Source: Herpetosiphon gulosus (GTDB lineage Bacteria; Chloroflexota; Chloroflexia; Chloroflexales; Herpetosiphonaceae). From it: a stretch of DNA of 64,000 nucleotides. Location of the stretch: the NCBI RefSeq assembly GCF_039545135.1, contig NZ_BAABRU010000001.1, positions 372,001 to 436,000 of the forward strand, given 5' to 3'. The notes under the pieces were generated by a model that was not told the origin of the DNA, searched no databases, and saw only the letters and a list, made by a program, of their open reading frames with translations. Positions within the stretch are counted from its first letter, which is position 1. Each line of letters starts with the position of its first letter. Of this stretch, positions 1 to 8,838 are shown piece by piece. A program made the translations under genes and the position numbers.

Positions 1-1
1 A

Positions 2-121
2 CCAGTGCGGCCAGCACCCCAACCGCAACAACCACAACGGCCCACACCTCCAACCTCCTTTGGTAGCAACGACGATTTAGATATTCCGCCATTCTTGCGC
101 AACCGCGAACGCCGCAAGTAA
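2..121 (+). CDS. ftsZ: FtsZ, C-terminal end (partial)
   Basis: Only the last 39 codons lie in the window; the gene enters from the left edge in the frame starting at base 2. The visible protein is a Pro/Gln-rich linker followed by the tail DLDIPPFLRNRERRK. The D-I-P-x-F-L-R peptide is the conserved FtsZ C-terminal motif, which binds FtsA, SepF or other membrane tethers; an intrinsically disordered linker before it is usual in the family. FtsZ is the tubulin-like GTPase of the division ring, acting at the cytoplasmic face of the membrane. The call rests on this motif alone because the GTPase domain is outside the window. The stop TAA is at 119-121 and a hairpin follows. Confidence 0.85.
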   Translation, partial: PVRPAPQPQQPQRPTPPTSFGSNDDLDIPPFLRNRERRK

Positions 122-129
122 GGTTTTTG

Positions 130-169
130 GCTCGCTCCGAGGGAGTGGTACTACCCCCTTGGGGCGAGC
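130..169 (+). terminator. Hairpin downstream of ftsZ
   Basis: Fourteen-base arms beginning GCTCGC and ending GCGAGC pair with two mismatches around a 12-base loop, starting 8 bases after the ftsZ stop. There is no T-run after the stem, so it could be a weak terminator or an mRNA 3'-end stabiliser. Confidence 0.5.
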
Positions 170-217
170 AAATTGCCCAAATTGAGCGTGAATATTTTTA
201 GATAGTTAGCTAGGTCG

Positions 218-234
218 TTGGGCAAACTGCCCAA
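218..234. promoter_or_regulatory. Palindrome upstream of oppA promoter
   Basis: TTGGGCA-aac-TGCCCAA is a perfect 7-base inverted repeat with a 3-base centre, 26 bases upstream of the -35 box at 261. A related half-site (TTGCCCAA) occurs near 173. The size and place suit an activator or repressor operator; the protein is unknown. Confidence 0.4.
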
Positions 235-260
235 AGATTAGGCAAAAAGTACTACAAATT

Positions 261-288
261 TTGACACCAGCTTTTTAATGGTTATAAT
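261..288 (+). promoter_or_regulatory. Sigma-70 promoter of oppA
   Basis: TTGACA at 261-266, a 16-base spacer and TATAAT at 283-288 are perfect consensus boxes. Transcription should start near 295, giving a leader of about 160 nt before the oppA ATG at 459. Such a strong promoter agrees with the codon bias of oppA. Confidence 0.85.
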
Positions 289-387
289 GATGCTCTGAAT
301 ACAGATTGCATCTGTGCTACTTATACTATCCCCAAAAACCACATTGGAAGGAGGTGGTCGCGTCACCAACGAGACACCCTGTTGGCC

Positions 388-406
388 CTATATCCCTCTG
401 ATATAG
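388..406 (+). promoter_or_regulatory. Small hairpin in the oppA leader
   Basis: CTATATC-cctct-GATATAG is a perfect 7-base stem-loop in the 5' leader, 53 bases before the oppA start. The leader also carries a strong Shine-Dalgarno-like AAGGAGG near 346-352 with no ATG following. These could stabilise the mRNA; no known riboswitch fold was recognised. Confidence 0.35.
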
Positions 407-458
407 GAATGTTCGATTTAGAAATCGTCCTTTCAATTGTTTGATTTAGGAGGCAAGA

Positions 459-2378
459 ATGCTTCGATCAAAGCGCCAATTGATGAGCTTTGCGCTCATG
501 TTGGTCCTTGTTGTTCCGATCCTTGCTGCTTGTGGTGGCGAAACAACCCCAACCACAGCCCCAGCAACGACTGCCCCAGCAACTGCAACTACAGATACTT
601 CATCAGCAGCAACCGCTGAACCAACGACTGCTGAAGCAACCGCCGAACCAACCGTTGCTGAAGCAACCGCCGAACCACAAACTGGTACCGCTCCTGATAT
701 GGATAAAACCATCATCATCGGTATGACCCAATCGCCAGACACCTTGTTCGGCATTGAATCACAATCAAGCGCCACGACTCAAGTGTTGTCAGCGATTCAA
801 CCAGCTTGTTTCACCACCTTGAGCTACGAATATCAACCAGTTTGTTTCACCAAATTGCCAAGCTTCGAAGATGGCGATGCAGTGACCCAAACCATCTCAG
901 TTGATAGCAGCTATGCTGGTAACATCGTGATCGACGATGAGTTGATCACCGATACCGCTAGCTTGACCGAAGCTGTTGAATTGGAACAAGTTGTTGTAAC
1001 TTGGACCTTGATTGATGGTATGACTTGGGAAGATGGCACCGCCATCACCGCTGCCGACTTCGTGTTTGCTGCTGAATTGTACCAAGATCCAGGCATCAAG
1101 AACGCTAGCCGCTTCGTGCTTGACCGCACCGAAAAATACGAAGCCAAAGACGACAAAACCTTGGTATGGTACGCTGCACCTGGTTATACCGATGCAACCT
1201 ACTTCTTGAACACCTTTGGGCCTGAACCAAAGCACGTTTTGGAAAGCCAAGACCCAGCAACCATTGGTGGTAGCGACTACGCTAGCAAGCCATTGGCTTA
1301 CGGCCCATACAAAATTGCCGAAAACACCCCACAAGAAAGCACCAAGTTGGTTGCAAACGAAACCTACTGGAAAAAAGGTTTCCCTCTCGTTGGTAATGTT
1401 ACCTTCAAGTATCTGACCAGCGAAGATCAAGTCTTGCAACAATTGGAAAGTGGCGAAATCGACGTAGTTGGTTCAATTGGTTTGACCTTGGCTAACGCTC
1501 CTAAGCTCGACGAACTCGAAGCTGCTGGCGTGCTCAAGGGCCAATATGTTCCAGCAACCGTGTGGGAACACATGGACTTCGGTGTCGAGCGCAACGACGG
1601 TCAACCATCAGTATTCGCTGATGTCAAGTTGCGCCAAGCTGTGGCTTACGCTGTCAACCGCAAGCAAATCATCGATAACGTCTTGTTCGGCAAGACCGTT
1701 GTGATGAACACCTTCTTGCCAGCCGACCACTGGGCTTATCCACCAAACGGCGAAGGCTTGGAAGCTTACGAATACGATGTTGAAAAAGCTAAGGCTCTCT
1801 TGGCCGAAGCTGGTTGGACTGCTGGCGCTGATGGTATTCTTGAAAAAGATGGTACCAAGCTCACGGTTCAATTCTTCACCACCGAAAACAACCAAACCCG
1901 TGCTTCAGTCGCCCAGTTGATCCAAGAAGACTTGAAAGCTGTCGGTATCGATGTTCAATTGAACTTCGTGCCAGCAACCGATGTCTTGTTCAAGAACGGC
2001 GAAGAAGGTATCTTGTCAGGCCGCCGCTTCGACTTAGGCTTGTACGCTTGGGTCAGTGGCCCAGAGCCTTCGACCGCTCTGTACCTCTGTGAGCAAGTAC
2101 CAACCGCTGAAAACAGCTACGGTGGCCAAAACAACACCGGCTGGTGTAACGAAGCTTACGACAAGCCAGCGTTGGCCTCGCAATCAGAAACCGACCGCGC
2201 CAAGCGGATTCCTTTGGTCATCGAAGCTCAAAAGGTCTTCAATGCCGAATTGCCAACCTTCCCATTGTACCAACGCGTCAATGTTGGTGCTTACAACGTC
2301 AAGGTTAGCGGCTTGGACTTGAACCCAACCAGCCAAGTTGACTTCTGGAACATCGAAACCTGGGATGTTACTGAGTAA
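459..2378 (+). CDS. oppA: Oligopeptide ABC transporter substrate-binding lipoprotein
   Basis: A 639-residue SBP_bac_5 family protein that captures oligopeptides outside the membrane and delivers them to the OppBCDF importer encoded just downstream. Residues 1-24 form a lipoprotein signal with the lipobox LAAC (Cys25), followed by a Thr/Ala/Glu-rich tether to about residue 76. The body has the family pattern, including the ligand-domain stretch VKLRQAVAYAVNRKQI. GGAGG at 450-454 sets the ATG at 459. Codon use is more biased (TTC, AAC, ACC, GAA, TTG) than in its neighbours, as for a very highly expressed gene. Its own strong promoter and a terminator directly after it allow a large excess of binding protein over permease. 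The substrate could be another peptide or a sugar, since this family is broad. Confidence 0.88.
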   Translation: MLRSKRQLMSFALMLVLVVPILAACGGETTPTTAPATTAPATATTDTSSAATAEPTTAEATAEPTVAEATAEPQTGTAPDMDKTIIIGMTQSPDTLFGIESQSSATTQVLSAIQPACFTTLSYEYQPVCFTKLPSFEDGDAVTQTISVDSSYAGNIVIDDELITDTASLTEAVELEQVVVTWTLIDGMTWEDGTAITAADFVFAAELYQDPGIKNASRFVLDRTEKYEAKDDKTLVWYAAPGYTDATYFLNTFGPEPKHVLESQDPATIGGSDYASKPLAYGPYKIAENTPQESTKLVANETYWKKGFPLVGNVTFKYLTSEDQVLQQLESGEIDVVGSIGLTLANAPKLDELEAAGVLKGQYVPATVWEHMDFGVERNDGQPSVFADVKLRQAVAYAVNRKQIIDNVLFGKTVVMNTFLPADHWAYPPNGEGLEAYEYDVEKAKALLAEAGWTAGADGILEKDGTKLTVQFFTTENNQTRASVAQLIQEDLKAVGIDVQLNFVPATDVLFKNGEEGILSGRRFDLGLYAWVSGPEPSTALYLCEQVPTAENSYGGQNNTGWCNEAYDKPALASQSETDRAKRIPLVIEAQKVFNAELPTFPLYQRVNVGAYNVKVSGLDLNPTSQVDFWNIETWDVTE

Positions 2379-2392
2379 TCGGTAAGCTCCCC

Positions 2393-2428
2393 ACTACGGA
2401 GCTGCGTGCTTGCACGTGGCTCCGTAGT
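2393..2428 (+). terminator. Terminator after oppA
   Basis: Perfect 10-base arms (ACTACGGAGC / GCTCCGTAGT) with a further CGTGC/GCACG stem inside, followed by a T-rich tract. It lies 15 bases after the oppA stop and probably makes most transcripts monocistronic. Confidence 0.8.
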
Positions 2429-2506
2429 TGTTCCCTCTCTTTTCCTACAACCTTTCGCGAGCACCATGCAGTTAAATCAAGACAATGTTGTCACTCAGGA
2501 TGTCGT

Positions 2507-2547
2507 AACCACCAGACAGTGATTGTCATGCTTGTGTGGTTTTTTTG
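2507..2547 (+). terminator. Second terminator-like hairpin
   Basis: Arms AACCAC/GTGGTT with an inner GACA/TGTC pair, followed by a run of seven T at 2540-2546. Together with the hairpin at 2393 it insulates oppA from oppB. The remainder of the 317-base gap to oppB holds no gene, and I could not define a clear promoter for oppB in it. Confidence 0.6.
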
Positions 2548-2695
2548 TAATGCGAGATAAATGGTACAATAGGCCAGTTTTCCAGCTTTAAAATTGATTG
2601 CTCTTTTTTTGAACGTAATTGACTAAAGTAGAGTGTAATAGTTAACAACCGTTTATCTTGGTATTAACCATTTCAAGCATGTGTAGAGGTACCGC

Positions 2696-3763
2696 ATGAC
2701 CGTATATCTCATTCGGCGCTTGTTTCAAGCGATGCTCGTTCTCCTGTTCTCATCAGCAGTGATCTACTCGCTGTTTGCGTTGGCTCCTGGTGGTCCACTT
2801 GATGAGTTGCGCCAAAACACAGATCCCAAAAGCCGTCCGAGTGAAGAGGATATCAAACGCCAAGCAAAATTGCTTGGGGCTGATAAGCCTTGGTACTTGT
2901 GGTATCCAACTTGGTTAGCTGGCGATACCTGGATGGATAAAATTGGCCTTGAAGAATATAAAGGCGATCGCAAAGGGATTTTGCGCTGGGATTGGGGCAC
3001 ATCGTGGAAGTTCCAACGCAATACGCCAGTCTTGGACATTATTGGCGATAAACTCCCCGATACGCTTTGGCTGATGATTTCCTCAACCTTGATTTCGTTG
3101 GTGTTGGGGATTCCGTTGGGGGTCTTCTCGGCAGTTCGCCAATATTCATTCTTTGATTATGTGCTGACCACATTTAGCTTTATTGGCTTATCGCTGCCAG
3201 CCTTCTGGTTTGGTTTGTTGATTATTGCGGTATCGCTGTGGTTCAAGCGTAATGGCTGGTTCTACTTCCCTGCTGGCGATATTTTGGCCTTGCGCAACTA
3301 CGAGGTACCAATCCTCGGTACAGTTGTGGCTGGCTCGTTCCTTGATCGCGTGATGCACCTTGTTATGCCAGTTACCGTGCTTTCAATGCTCAATTTGGCC
3401 AACTGGAGCCGCTTTATGCGGGCTAGTATGCTCGAAGTGTTGAGCCAAGATTATGTGCGAACGGCGCGAGCCAAAGGGGTTAAAGAACGGGTTGTGATCT
3501 ACAAGCATGCTTTCCGCAATGCCTTGATTCCCTTGATCACGATTATCGTTTTTGCGATTCCTGGGGTTTTCGGTGGCGCATTGTTTACCGAAACAGTCTT
3601 TAATTATAAAGCGCTGGGCTTTACCTTTATTAGCGCTTTGAACCTCAAAGATTACCCTTTGGCAATGGCTTTCTTGCTGATCTCATCGATTTTGTTGGTC
3701 TTTGCCACCTTGCTTGCTGATATTCTGTATACGATTGTTGACCCACGAATCCGACTTGAGTAG
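2696..3763 (+). CDS. oppB: Oligopeptide ABC transporter permease OppB
   Basis: A 355-residue inner-membrane permease of the BPD_transp_1 family, one half of the import channel. An N-terminal transmembrane segment (about residues 9-30) is followed by an external domain and then five membrane helices in the C-terminal half. The cytoplasmic coupling (EAA) loop is visible as DYVRTARAKGVKERVV, which docks on the ATPases. AGAGGT 6 bases upstream supports the ATG at 2696. It is first in the oppBCDF run, 317 bases after oppA and 52 bases before oppC. Its length is slightly above the usual 306-340 residues because of an insertion of about 60 residues (roughly 45-105) in the periplasmic part. Function is inferred from family and neighbours. 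Confidence 0.88.
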   Translation: MTVYLIRRLFQAMLVLLFSSAVIYSLFALAPGGPLDELRQNTDPKSRPSEEDIKRQAKLLGADKPWYLWYPTWLAGDTWMDKIGLEEYKGDRKGILRWDWGTSWKFQRNTPVLDIIGDKLPDTLWLMISSTLISLVLGIPLGVFSAVRQYSFFDYVLTTFSFIGLSLPAFWFGLLIIAVSLWFKRNGWFYFPAGDILALRNYEVPILGTVVAGSFLDRVMHLVMPVTVLSMLNLANWSRFMRASMLEVLSQDYVRTARAKGVKERVVIYKHAFRNALIPLITIIVFAIPGVFGGALFTETVFNYKALGFTFISALNLKDYPLAMAFLLISSILLVFATLLADILYTIVDPRIRLE

Positions 3764-3815
3764 CTGCGGCTGACGGTTTGCGATTGGTCTTATCAACACT
3801 GTGAAAGGAAAATCC

Positions 3816-4787
3816 ATGGCTGTTTCAACAACTCAAGTCGAGGCTCGCGAGGCAAAAAAAGAAGAATATGAGCGCCCATGGCTTGAGATTCTTAAGCGCT
3901 TTACGCGCCACCGCTTTGCAGTTGGAAGTGTCGTCGTTTTATTTTTGATGATTTCAGCAGTGATCATTGGTCCTTTCTTGATGCCATTCGGTGAAACCGA
4001 TAGCGCGATTGTTAAGAAAAACCAACCACCAGGCACTGCCTATAATCTTGAGAAGAATCTTTATTATAATGGGATTGGCGGCGAAATTCGCACTCCAAAA
4101 GGTGAGCAACTAACCTTTTGGTTGGGAACCGATTATAATGGCCGCGATTTGCTGACCCGTTTGCTGTATGCTGGGCGGGTTTCGCTGTATATCGCCGTTG
4201 CCGTAACCCTCCTCAGCGAATTGATTGGGATTGTCGTTGGCGTGATGAGCGGCTACTTTGGCGGGGTGGTCGATGCCTTTGCAATGCGCTTTGTAGACTT
4301 CCTCAATACCTTGCCATTGCTGCCAATTCTCTTAATTATCTCGACTATTTTGAAGCCCACAATCAATGTGTTGATTATGATTCTGGTCTTCTTTAGTTGG
4401 ACTGGCGGCGCACGCTTGATGCGCGGCCAAATTTTGAGCTTACGCGAACAAGAATATGTTTCGGCTTCGCGTGCTTTAGGTGCTTCTAACTTGCGGATTA
4501 TGTTCCGCCACCTTGTGCCAAATGCCTTAGCCCCCAACATTGTTAATGCATCATTGGCCTTGAGCGGTGTGATGATCACCGAAGCTGCCCTAAGCTTCTT
4601 GGGCTTCGGGGTGCAATTACCCGCAGCATCTTGGGGTAATATGCTCAAAGATGTTAATACAACCGTCTTGGAAAAATATACGTGGCAAGCCTTCTTCCCG
4701 GGGCTGGCAATCTTTATTTGTTCATTGTGCTTCAATTTCATTGGCGATGGCTTGCGCGACGCTCTTGACCCACGCGCCAAACGCTAA
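3816..4787 (+). CDS. oppC: Oligopeptide ABC transporter permease OppC
   Basis: The second permease subunit, 323 residues from the ATG at 3816. A GTG at 3801 is also in frame, but AAAGGA at 3804-3809 has the right spacing only for 3816. The N-terminal region (OppC_N) holds one transmembrane helix near residues 35-58 and an external stretch; five more helices follow. The EAA coupling loop reads EYVSASRALGASNLRI. It pairs with OppB to form the translocation pathway for peptides bound by OppA. A 31-base gap separates it from oppD in the same operon. Confidence 0.88.
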   Translation: MAVSTTQVEAREAKKEEYERPWLEILKRFTRHRFAVGSVVVLFLMISAVIIGPFLMPFGETDSAIVKKNQPPGTAYNLEKNLYYNGIGGEIRTPKGEQLTFWLGTDYNGRDLLTRLLYAGRVSLYIAVAVTLLSELIGIVVGVMSGYFGGVVDAFAMRFVDFLNTLPLLPILLIISTILKPTINVLIMILVFFSWTGGARLMRGQILSLREQEYVSASRALGASNLRIMFRHLVPNALAPNIVNASLALSGVMITEAALSFLGFGVQLPAASWGNMLKDVNTTVLEKYTWQAFFPGLAIFICSLCFNFIGDGLRDALDPRAKR

Positions 4788-4818
4788 CCTGTAATTCTTG
4801 CTAGATAGGGGCATGCTT

Positions 4819-5787
4819 GTGGCTCAATCCGATGTTTTGTTGAAACTCAAGGGTGTCAAAACCTACTTTTTCACCGATGAAGGCACTGTCCATGCCGTCG
4901 ATGGCCTCGATTTTCAGGTGCGTCGTGGCGAAACCTTGGGCATCGTCGGGGAATCGGGGTGTGGCAAAAGCGTAACGTCCATGTCGATCTTACGTTTGTT
5001 GGGCAAAACTGGTAAAGTCATCGAAGGTGAGATCATGTTCGATGGCGAGAATTTGCTCGACCTGAGTGAAGAAGAAATGCGCAAAATCCGTGGCAATCGG
5101 ATTTCAATGATTTTCCAACAGCCAACGACCTGTCTGAATCCTGTTTTCCGGATCGGCGAACAGATTATCGAGGCCTTGCAAATTCACCAAGGGCTTTCGG
5201 GCGAGGAAGGCAATAAACGCACGATTGAGCTACTTACTCTAGTTGGTTTGCCCGACCCCGTGCGTCGGATGCGTTCGTTTCCCCACGAAATTTCTGGCGG
5301 TCAGGCCCAACGGGTGATGATCGCCATGGCCTTGGCATGTAACCCCGAATTGTTGATTGCCGATGAGCCAACTACTGCACTTGACGTAACGATTCAAGCC
5401 CAAATCTTGGATCTCATGCGCGAGTTGCGCGAAAAGGTTAATACTGCAATTATTTTGATTACCCACGATTTAGGGGTGGTGGCCGAAATGGCCGAAAATG
5501 TGATGGTGATGTATGCAGGTAAGGCGGTTGAATATGCGCCTGTCCATGCCTTGTTTGAAGCACCTAAACACCCCTATACCCAAGGCTTGATCGCTTCAAC
5601 TCCGGTTTTGGGCAATGTGCGCGATGAATTAGAAACAATCCCTGGTCAAGTTCCGAGCTTGTTGAACCCGCCAGCAGGTTGTCGTTTTGCTTCACGCTGT
5701 GCCCATCGCATGGATCAATGTACTCAAGAAGAACCCCCGTTGATCAAGCTCGAAGGTGATCGACTGGTACGTTGCTGGTTGTACTAG
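4819..5787 (+). CDS. oppD: Oligopeptide ABC transporter ATPase OppD
   Basis: An ABC ATPase of the Opp/Dpp class that powers peptide import together with OppF. It has Walker A GESGCGKS, signature SGGQAQR, Walker B LLIADEP and the switch His in LITHDLG. The C-terminal oligo_HPY extension contains [14 protein letters not shown], a cysteine cluster common in DppD/OppD. Start choice: GGGG at 4808-4811 is 7 bases from the GTG at 4819 but only 1 base from the ATG at 4813, and a TTG lies at 4798. I prefer GTG 4819; the other starts would add 2 or 7 residues. It is 12 bases upstream of oppF. Confidence 0.87.
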   Translation: MAQSDVLLKLKGVKTYFFTDEGTVHAVDGLDFQVRRGETLGIVGESGCGKSVTSMSILRLLGKTGKVIEGEIMFDGENLLDLSEEEMRKIRGNRISMIFQQPTTCLNPVFRIGEQIIEALQIHQGLSGEEGNKRTIELLTLVGLPDPVRRMRSFPHEISGGQAQRVMIAMALACNPELLIADEPTTALDVTIQAQILDLMRELREKVNTAIILITHDLGVVAEMAENVMVMYAGKAVEYAPVHALFEAPKHPYTQGLIASTPVLGNVRDELETIPGQVPSLLNPPAGCRFASRCAHRMDQCTQEEPPLIKLEGDRLVRCWLY

Positions 5788-5799
5788 AAGAGGTTTGAC

Positions 5800-6789
5800 A
5801 TGACTGTTTCCAACAGTACCAGTGAGAATTTGCTTGAGGTACGTAATCTCAAGAAATATTTTCCAATTAAGGGTGGTTTGTTGCGCCGCACGGTCGCCCA
5901 AGTTAAGGCGCTCGATGGCGTAAGTTTCAGCATCAAAAAGGGTGAAACGCTCGGCTTGGTCGGCGAATCAGGCTGTGGCAAAACTACTACTGGCCGCACG
6001 GTCTTGCGCTTGATTCCACCCTCGGCTGGCGAAGTGGTGTTTGAGGGCCAAGATGTGCTCAAAGCAAGCTCTGGCCGCATGCGAACGTTGCGCCGCGATA
6101 TGCAGATTGTGTTTCAAGACCCCTATGCCTCACTCAACCCACGGATTCCAGTGGGCCAAAGTATTGCCGAAGGGTTGAAAATTCATAATATTGGTACGCC
6201 CAAAGAGCGGCTTGACCAAGTTGCCCAAGTGTTGGAGCGCGTAGGCCTTAATTCAGGCCACATGCGCCGCTTCCCCCACGAGTTCTCTGGTGGCCAACGC
6301 CAACGGATCGGGATTGCCCGCGCTTTGGTGATGCAGCCTAAATTGATCGTTTGTGATGAACCTGTTTCAGCGTTGGACGTGTCGATCCAAGCTCAGGTGC
6401 TCAACTTGTTGAACGATTTGCAAAAAGATTTGGGCCTAACGTATTTGTTTATTGCCCACAACTTGAGCGTCGTTGAACACATCAGCGATCGGGTAGGTGT
6501 GATGTATTTAGGGCGGATGGTCGAGCTTTCAACCCGCGATCAACTCTTCCGCAAACCAATGCACCCCTATACCAAAGCTTTGATGTCGGCGATTCCCTTG
6601 CCCGATCCAACCATCAAGCGCGACCGGATTATCTTGGAAGGCGATGTGCCCAGCCCAGTTAATCCGCCAAGTGGCTGCCGCTTCCACCCACGCTGCTGGC
6701 TGGCCCAAGATATTTGTAAACACGATGACCCAGCTTTTGAGGAAAAAGAGCCAGGCCACTTTGTCGCTTGTCACTTTGCTCAAGGTTAA
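5800..6789 (+). CDS. oppF: Oligopeptide ABC transporter ATPase OppF
   Basis: A 329-residue partner ATPase of OppD. Visible motifs are Walker [10 protein letters not shown], signature [14 protein letters not shown], Walker [13 protein letters not shown] and the H-loop LFIAHNLSV. The C-terminal oligo_HPY domain carries [19 protein letters not shown] about 8 bases upstream supports the ATG. It is the last gene of the oppBCDF run and is followed by a hairpin at 6814, so the second binding-protein gene downstream is probably transcribed separately. Confidence 0.88.
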   Translation: MTVSNSTSENLLEVRNLKKYFPIKGGLLRRTVAQVKALDGVSFSIKKGETLGLVGESGCGKTTTGRTVLRLIPPSAGEVVFEGQDVLKASSGRMRTLRRDMQIVFQDPYASLNPRIPVGQSIAEGLKIHNIGTPKERLDQVAQVLERVGLNSGHMRRFPHEFSGGQRQRIGIARALVMQPKLIVCDEPVSALDVSIQAQVLNLLNDLQKDLGLTYLFIAHNLSVVEHISDRVGVMYLGRMVELSTRDQLFRKPMHPYTKALMSAIPLPDPTIKRDRIILEGDVPSPVNPPSGCRFHPRCWLAQDICKHDDPAFEEKEPGHFVACHFAQG

Positions 6790-6813
6790 GCACATTGTTG
6801 GGCAATAACACCA

Positions 6814-6848
6814 GAACCGAGGCGGCTTTGCTACCTCGGTTCGTTGTT
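6814..6848 (+). terminator. Terminator of the opp operon
   Basis: GAACCGAGG pairs with CCTCGGTTC around an 11-base loop, followed by GTTGTTT. It lies 24 bases after the oppF stop. Confidence 0.7.
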
Positions 6849-7043
6849 TAACTAGCTAAAGATCTGATGAGAAACCCCGTGATCCCTGAAATATGGCCTA
6901 CAAATATTCGACAAAAGTGGCGGGCTGCGCTACACTGCCTGTTGCTTAAAAGTGATCGAACGTTGCGGTTTGAATAAATTAGAGCGTCAACGATCAGCAA
7001 GGTGTTGATTGCTTGCTCGATGGTTGACCTTGGATTGATGCTC

Positions 7044-8792
7044 ATGAAATTGCGTTTTAGCCTTGCGCTGTTGCTTTGTTTTAGCTTGATTGGTTGTAGT
7101 GTTGAAGGTGGCGCTCCAGTTGGTCAGCCAACTGTCCAAGTGCAAACTCCCTTGCCAACTACCAACCCTGCCACTTCCAATCTTTGGACGTTGGGCTTAA
7201 CTGAGGAGCCGGTTGATCTGTATCCCTACAGTTATGCCTTTCGTGGCGCAGCCCCATTGATTGAATTGCTTTACCCTGCGCCTTTGACTGTGGTTGCTGA
7301 GGCTTATACCACAACTGGCGTTTTGGAGCGTGTGCCATCATTCGAAAATGGTGATGTGCAATATATTACAACCACGGTTAATCTTGATGCGAATGGCGTA
7401 ATTACCACCACGCAAACTGAAACCATTACCAGCGTGCGCCAGTTGACCGTAACCTATCGCTGGAATAAAAATCTGCAATGGGAAGATGGTCAGCCATTGA
7501 CTGCTGCCGATTCAGTTTTTGCTTATAATTTGTTGCGTGGCAGCGCCTCAACTGCCCAATTGGCAACTCAAAGCGACTTAACCGCCGATTATGTGGCGCT
7601 TGATCAATATACGACCCGCGCTTATTTGCCGCCCGAACGCGACGACCCAAATTATTTGATCACGGTCTGGACTCCGCTGCCAGCACATTTGTTTGAAGGC
7701 CAGCCAAGTGCCAAACAGGTTAGTGATCGGTTAGCCCAGTCGCCAGTTGGCTATGGTGCATATACGCTCAAGGCTTGGACGGCAGGCACGCAGTTGGAAT
7801 TTGTGCGACGTGAAGGCCAATCGGAACAACTGCCCAGCACAATTATTGCCCGTTTATACCCTGATATTGCCATGATGCGCGACGATGTGCTGAGTGGGCG
7901 GGTCGATGTGGCTTGGACTGAAGGCTCGTTGGAGCAGTTAGCGCTTGATCTGAAAACTGATGTGCAATCTAAAACCTTGCAATTGCTCCAAGCACCCAAC
8001 CCAATTTGGGAACATATCGACATGAATTTGGCGGTTGTAGCTTTGCAAGATATTCGGATGCGCCAAGCGATTGCTCATGGCTTCGACCGTGAGGCGATTA
8101 GTACAACCCTGTATGGCACGCCCAAGGCGGTTTTGCATAGTTGGTTGGCGGCTGAATCATGGGCCTTTGATCCAACAACGGTGGTCAGTTATAGCTTTGA
8201 TCCTGAACTTTCACGCCAATTGCTTGATCAAATGAATTATCTTGATACCAATGGCGATGGTTTGCGCGAACGCCCTGATGGCACGCCCTTCCAATTGACA
8301 TTAACCACTTCGGCCCAAACCCCGATTCGCCAACGCCTGAGCGAGCAATTTGTCAGCGATATGCAGGCAATTGGGATTGATATCAAGGTTGAAGCCTTAT
8401 CGACTACTGATTTGTATAGCCAACAAGGGCCATTATTTGGGCGACGCTTTGAGCTGGCCTTGTTTGGCTGGCTGCGCAGCGTTGATCCCGATGGCGCGGT
8501 GTTGTGGAGTTGTGCTGCGATTCCTAATCAAATTAATGGCTACTCCGGCGACAATTTTACTGGTTGGTGTATGGATACCGCTGATCGGGCGATTCGTACC
8601 GCCACCAGTTCGCTTGATCCAGCGGTGCGTAAAGCTGCTTATAGCGAACAACAGCAAATTTTCACCCGCGAATTACCAGTCTTGCCTGTGATTACGCGCC
8701 AAACGACGGTGTTGCTTGCGCCGAACGTGCGGGGTGTGCAACCGCAGCCATTGGCTCCAATTACTTGGAACCTGAGTGCTTGGCAACGCTAG
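7044..8792 (+). CDS. Second peptide-binding lipoprotein (SBP_bac_5)
   Basis: A 582-residue paralogue in fold of the OppA at 459. The start at ATG 7044 gives a clean lipoprotein signal (MKLRFSLALLLCFSLIGC, Cys18). In-frame GTG 7002 and ATG 7038 would put charged residues before it and have no better binding site; the GGA upstream is weak. The family landmarks include ALQDIRMRQAIAHGFDREAI and a Ca-loop-like DTNGDGLRERPDG in the second lobe, usual in this family. Codon use is ordinary, unlike oppA. Being next to oppF it may supply an alternative ligand to the same permease or to another one; the ligand is unknown. Confidence 0.8.
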   Translation: MKLRFSLALLLCFSLIGCSVEGGAPVGQPTVQVQTPLPTTNPATSNLWTLGLTEEPVDLYPYSYAFRGAAPLIELLYPAPLTVVAEAYTTTGVLERVPSFENGDVQYITTTVNLDANGVITTTQTETITSVRQLTVTYRWNKNLQWEDGQPLTAADSVFAYNLLRGSASTAQLATQSDLTADYVALDQYTTRAYLPPERDDPNYLITVWTPLPAHLFEGQPSAKQVSDRLAQSPVGYGAYTLKAWTAGTQLEFVRREGQSEQLPSTIIARLYPDIAMMRDDVLSGRVDVAWTEGSLEQLALDLKTDVQSKTLQLLQAPNPIWEHIDMNLAVVALQDIRMRQAIAHGFDREAISTTLYGTPKAVLHSWLAAESWAFDPTTVVSYSFDPELSRQLLDQMNYLDTNGDGLRERPDGTPFQLTLTTSAQTPIRQRLSEQFVSDMQAIGIDIKVEALSTTDLYSQQGPLFGRRFELALFGWLRSVDPDGAVLWSCAAIPNQINGYSGDNFTGWCMDTADRAIRTATSSLDPAVRKAAYSEQQQIFTRELPVLPVITRQTTVLLAPNVRGVQPQPLAPITWNLSAWQR

Positions 8793-8838
8793 CGGTGCAG
8801 ATTATGCTTAATTGCGCTGATGATTACTGACGATCAAT

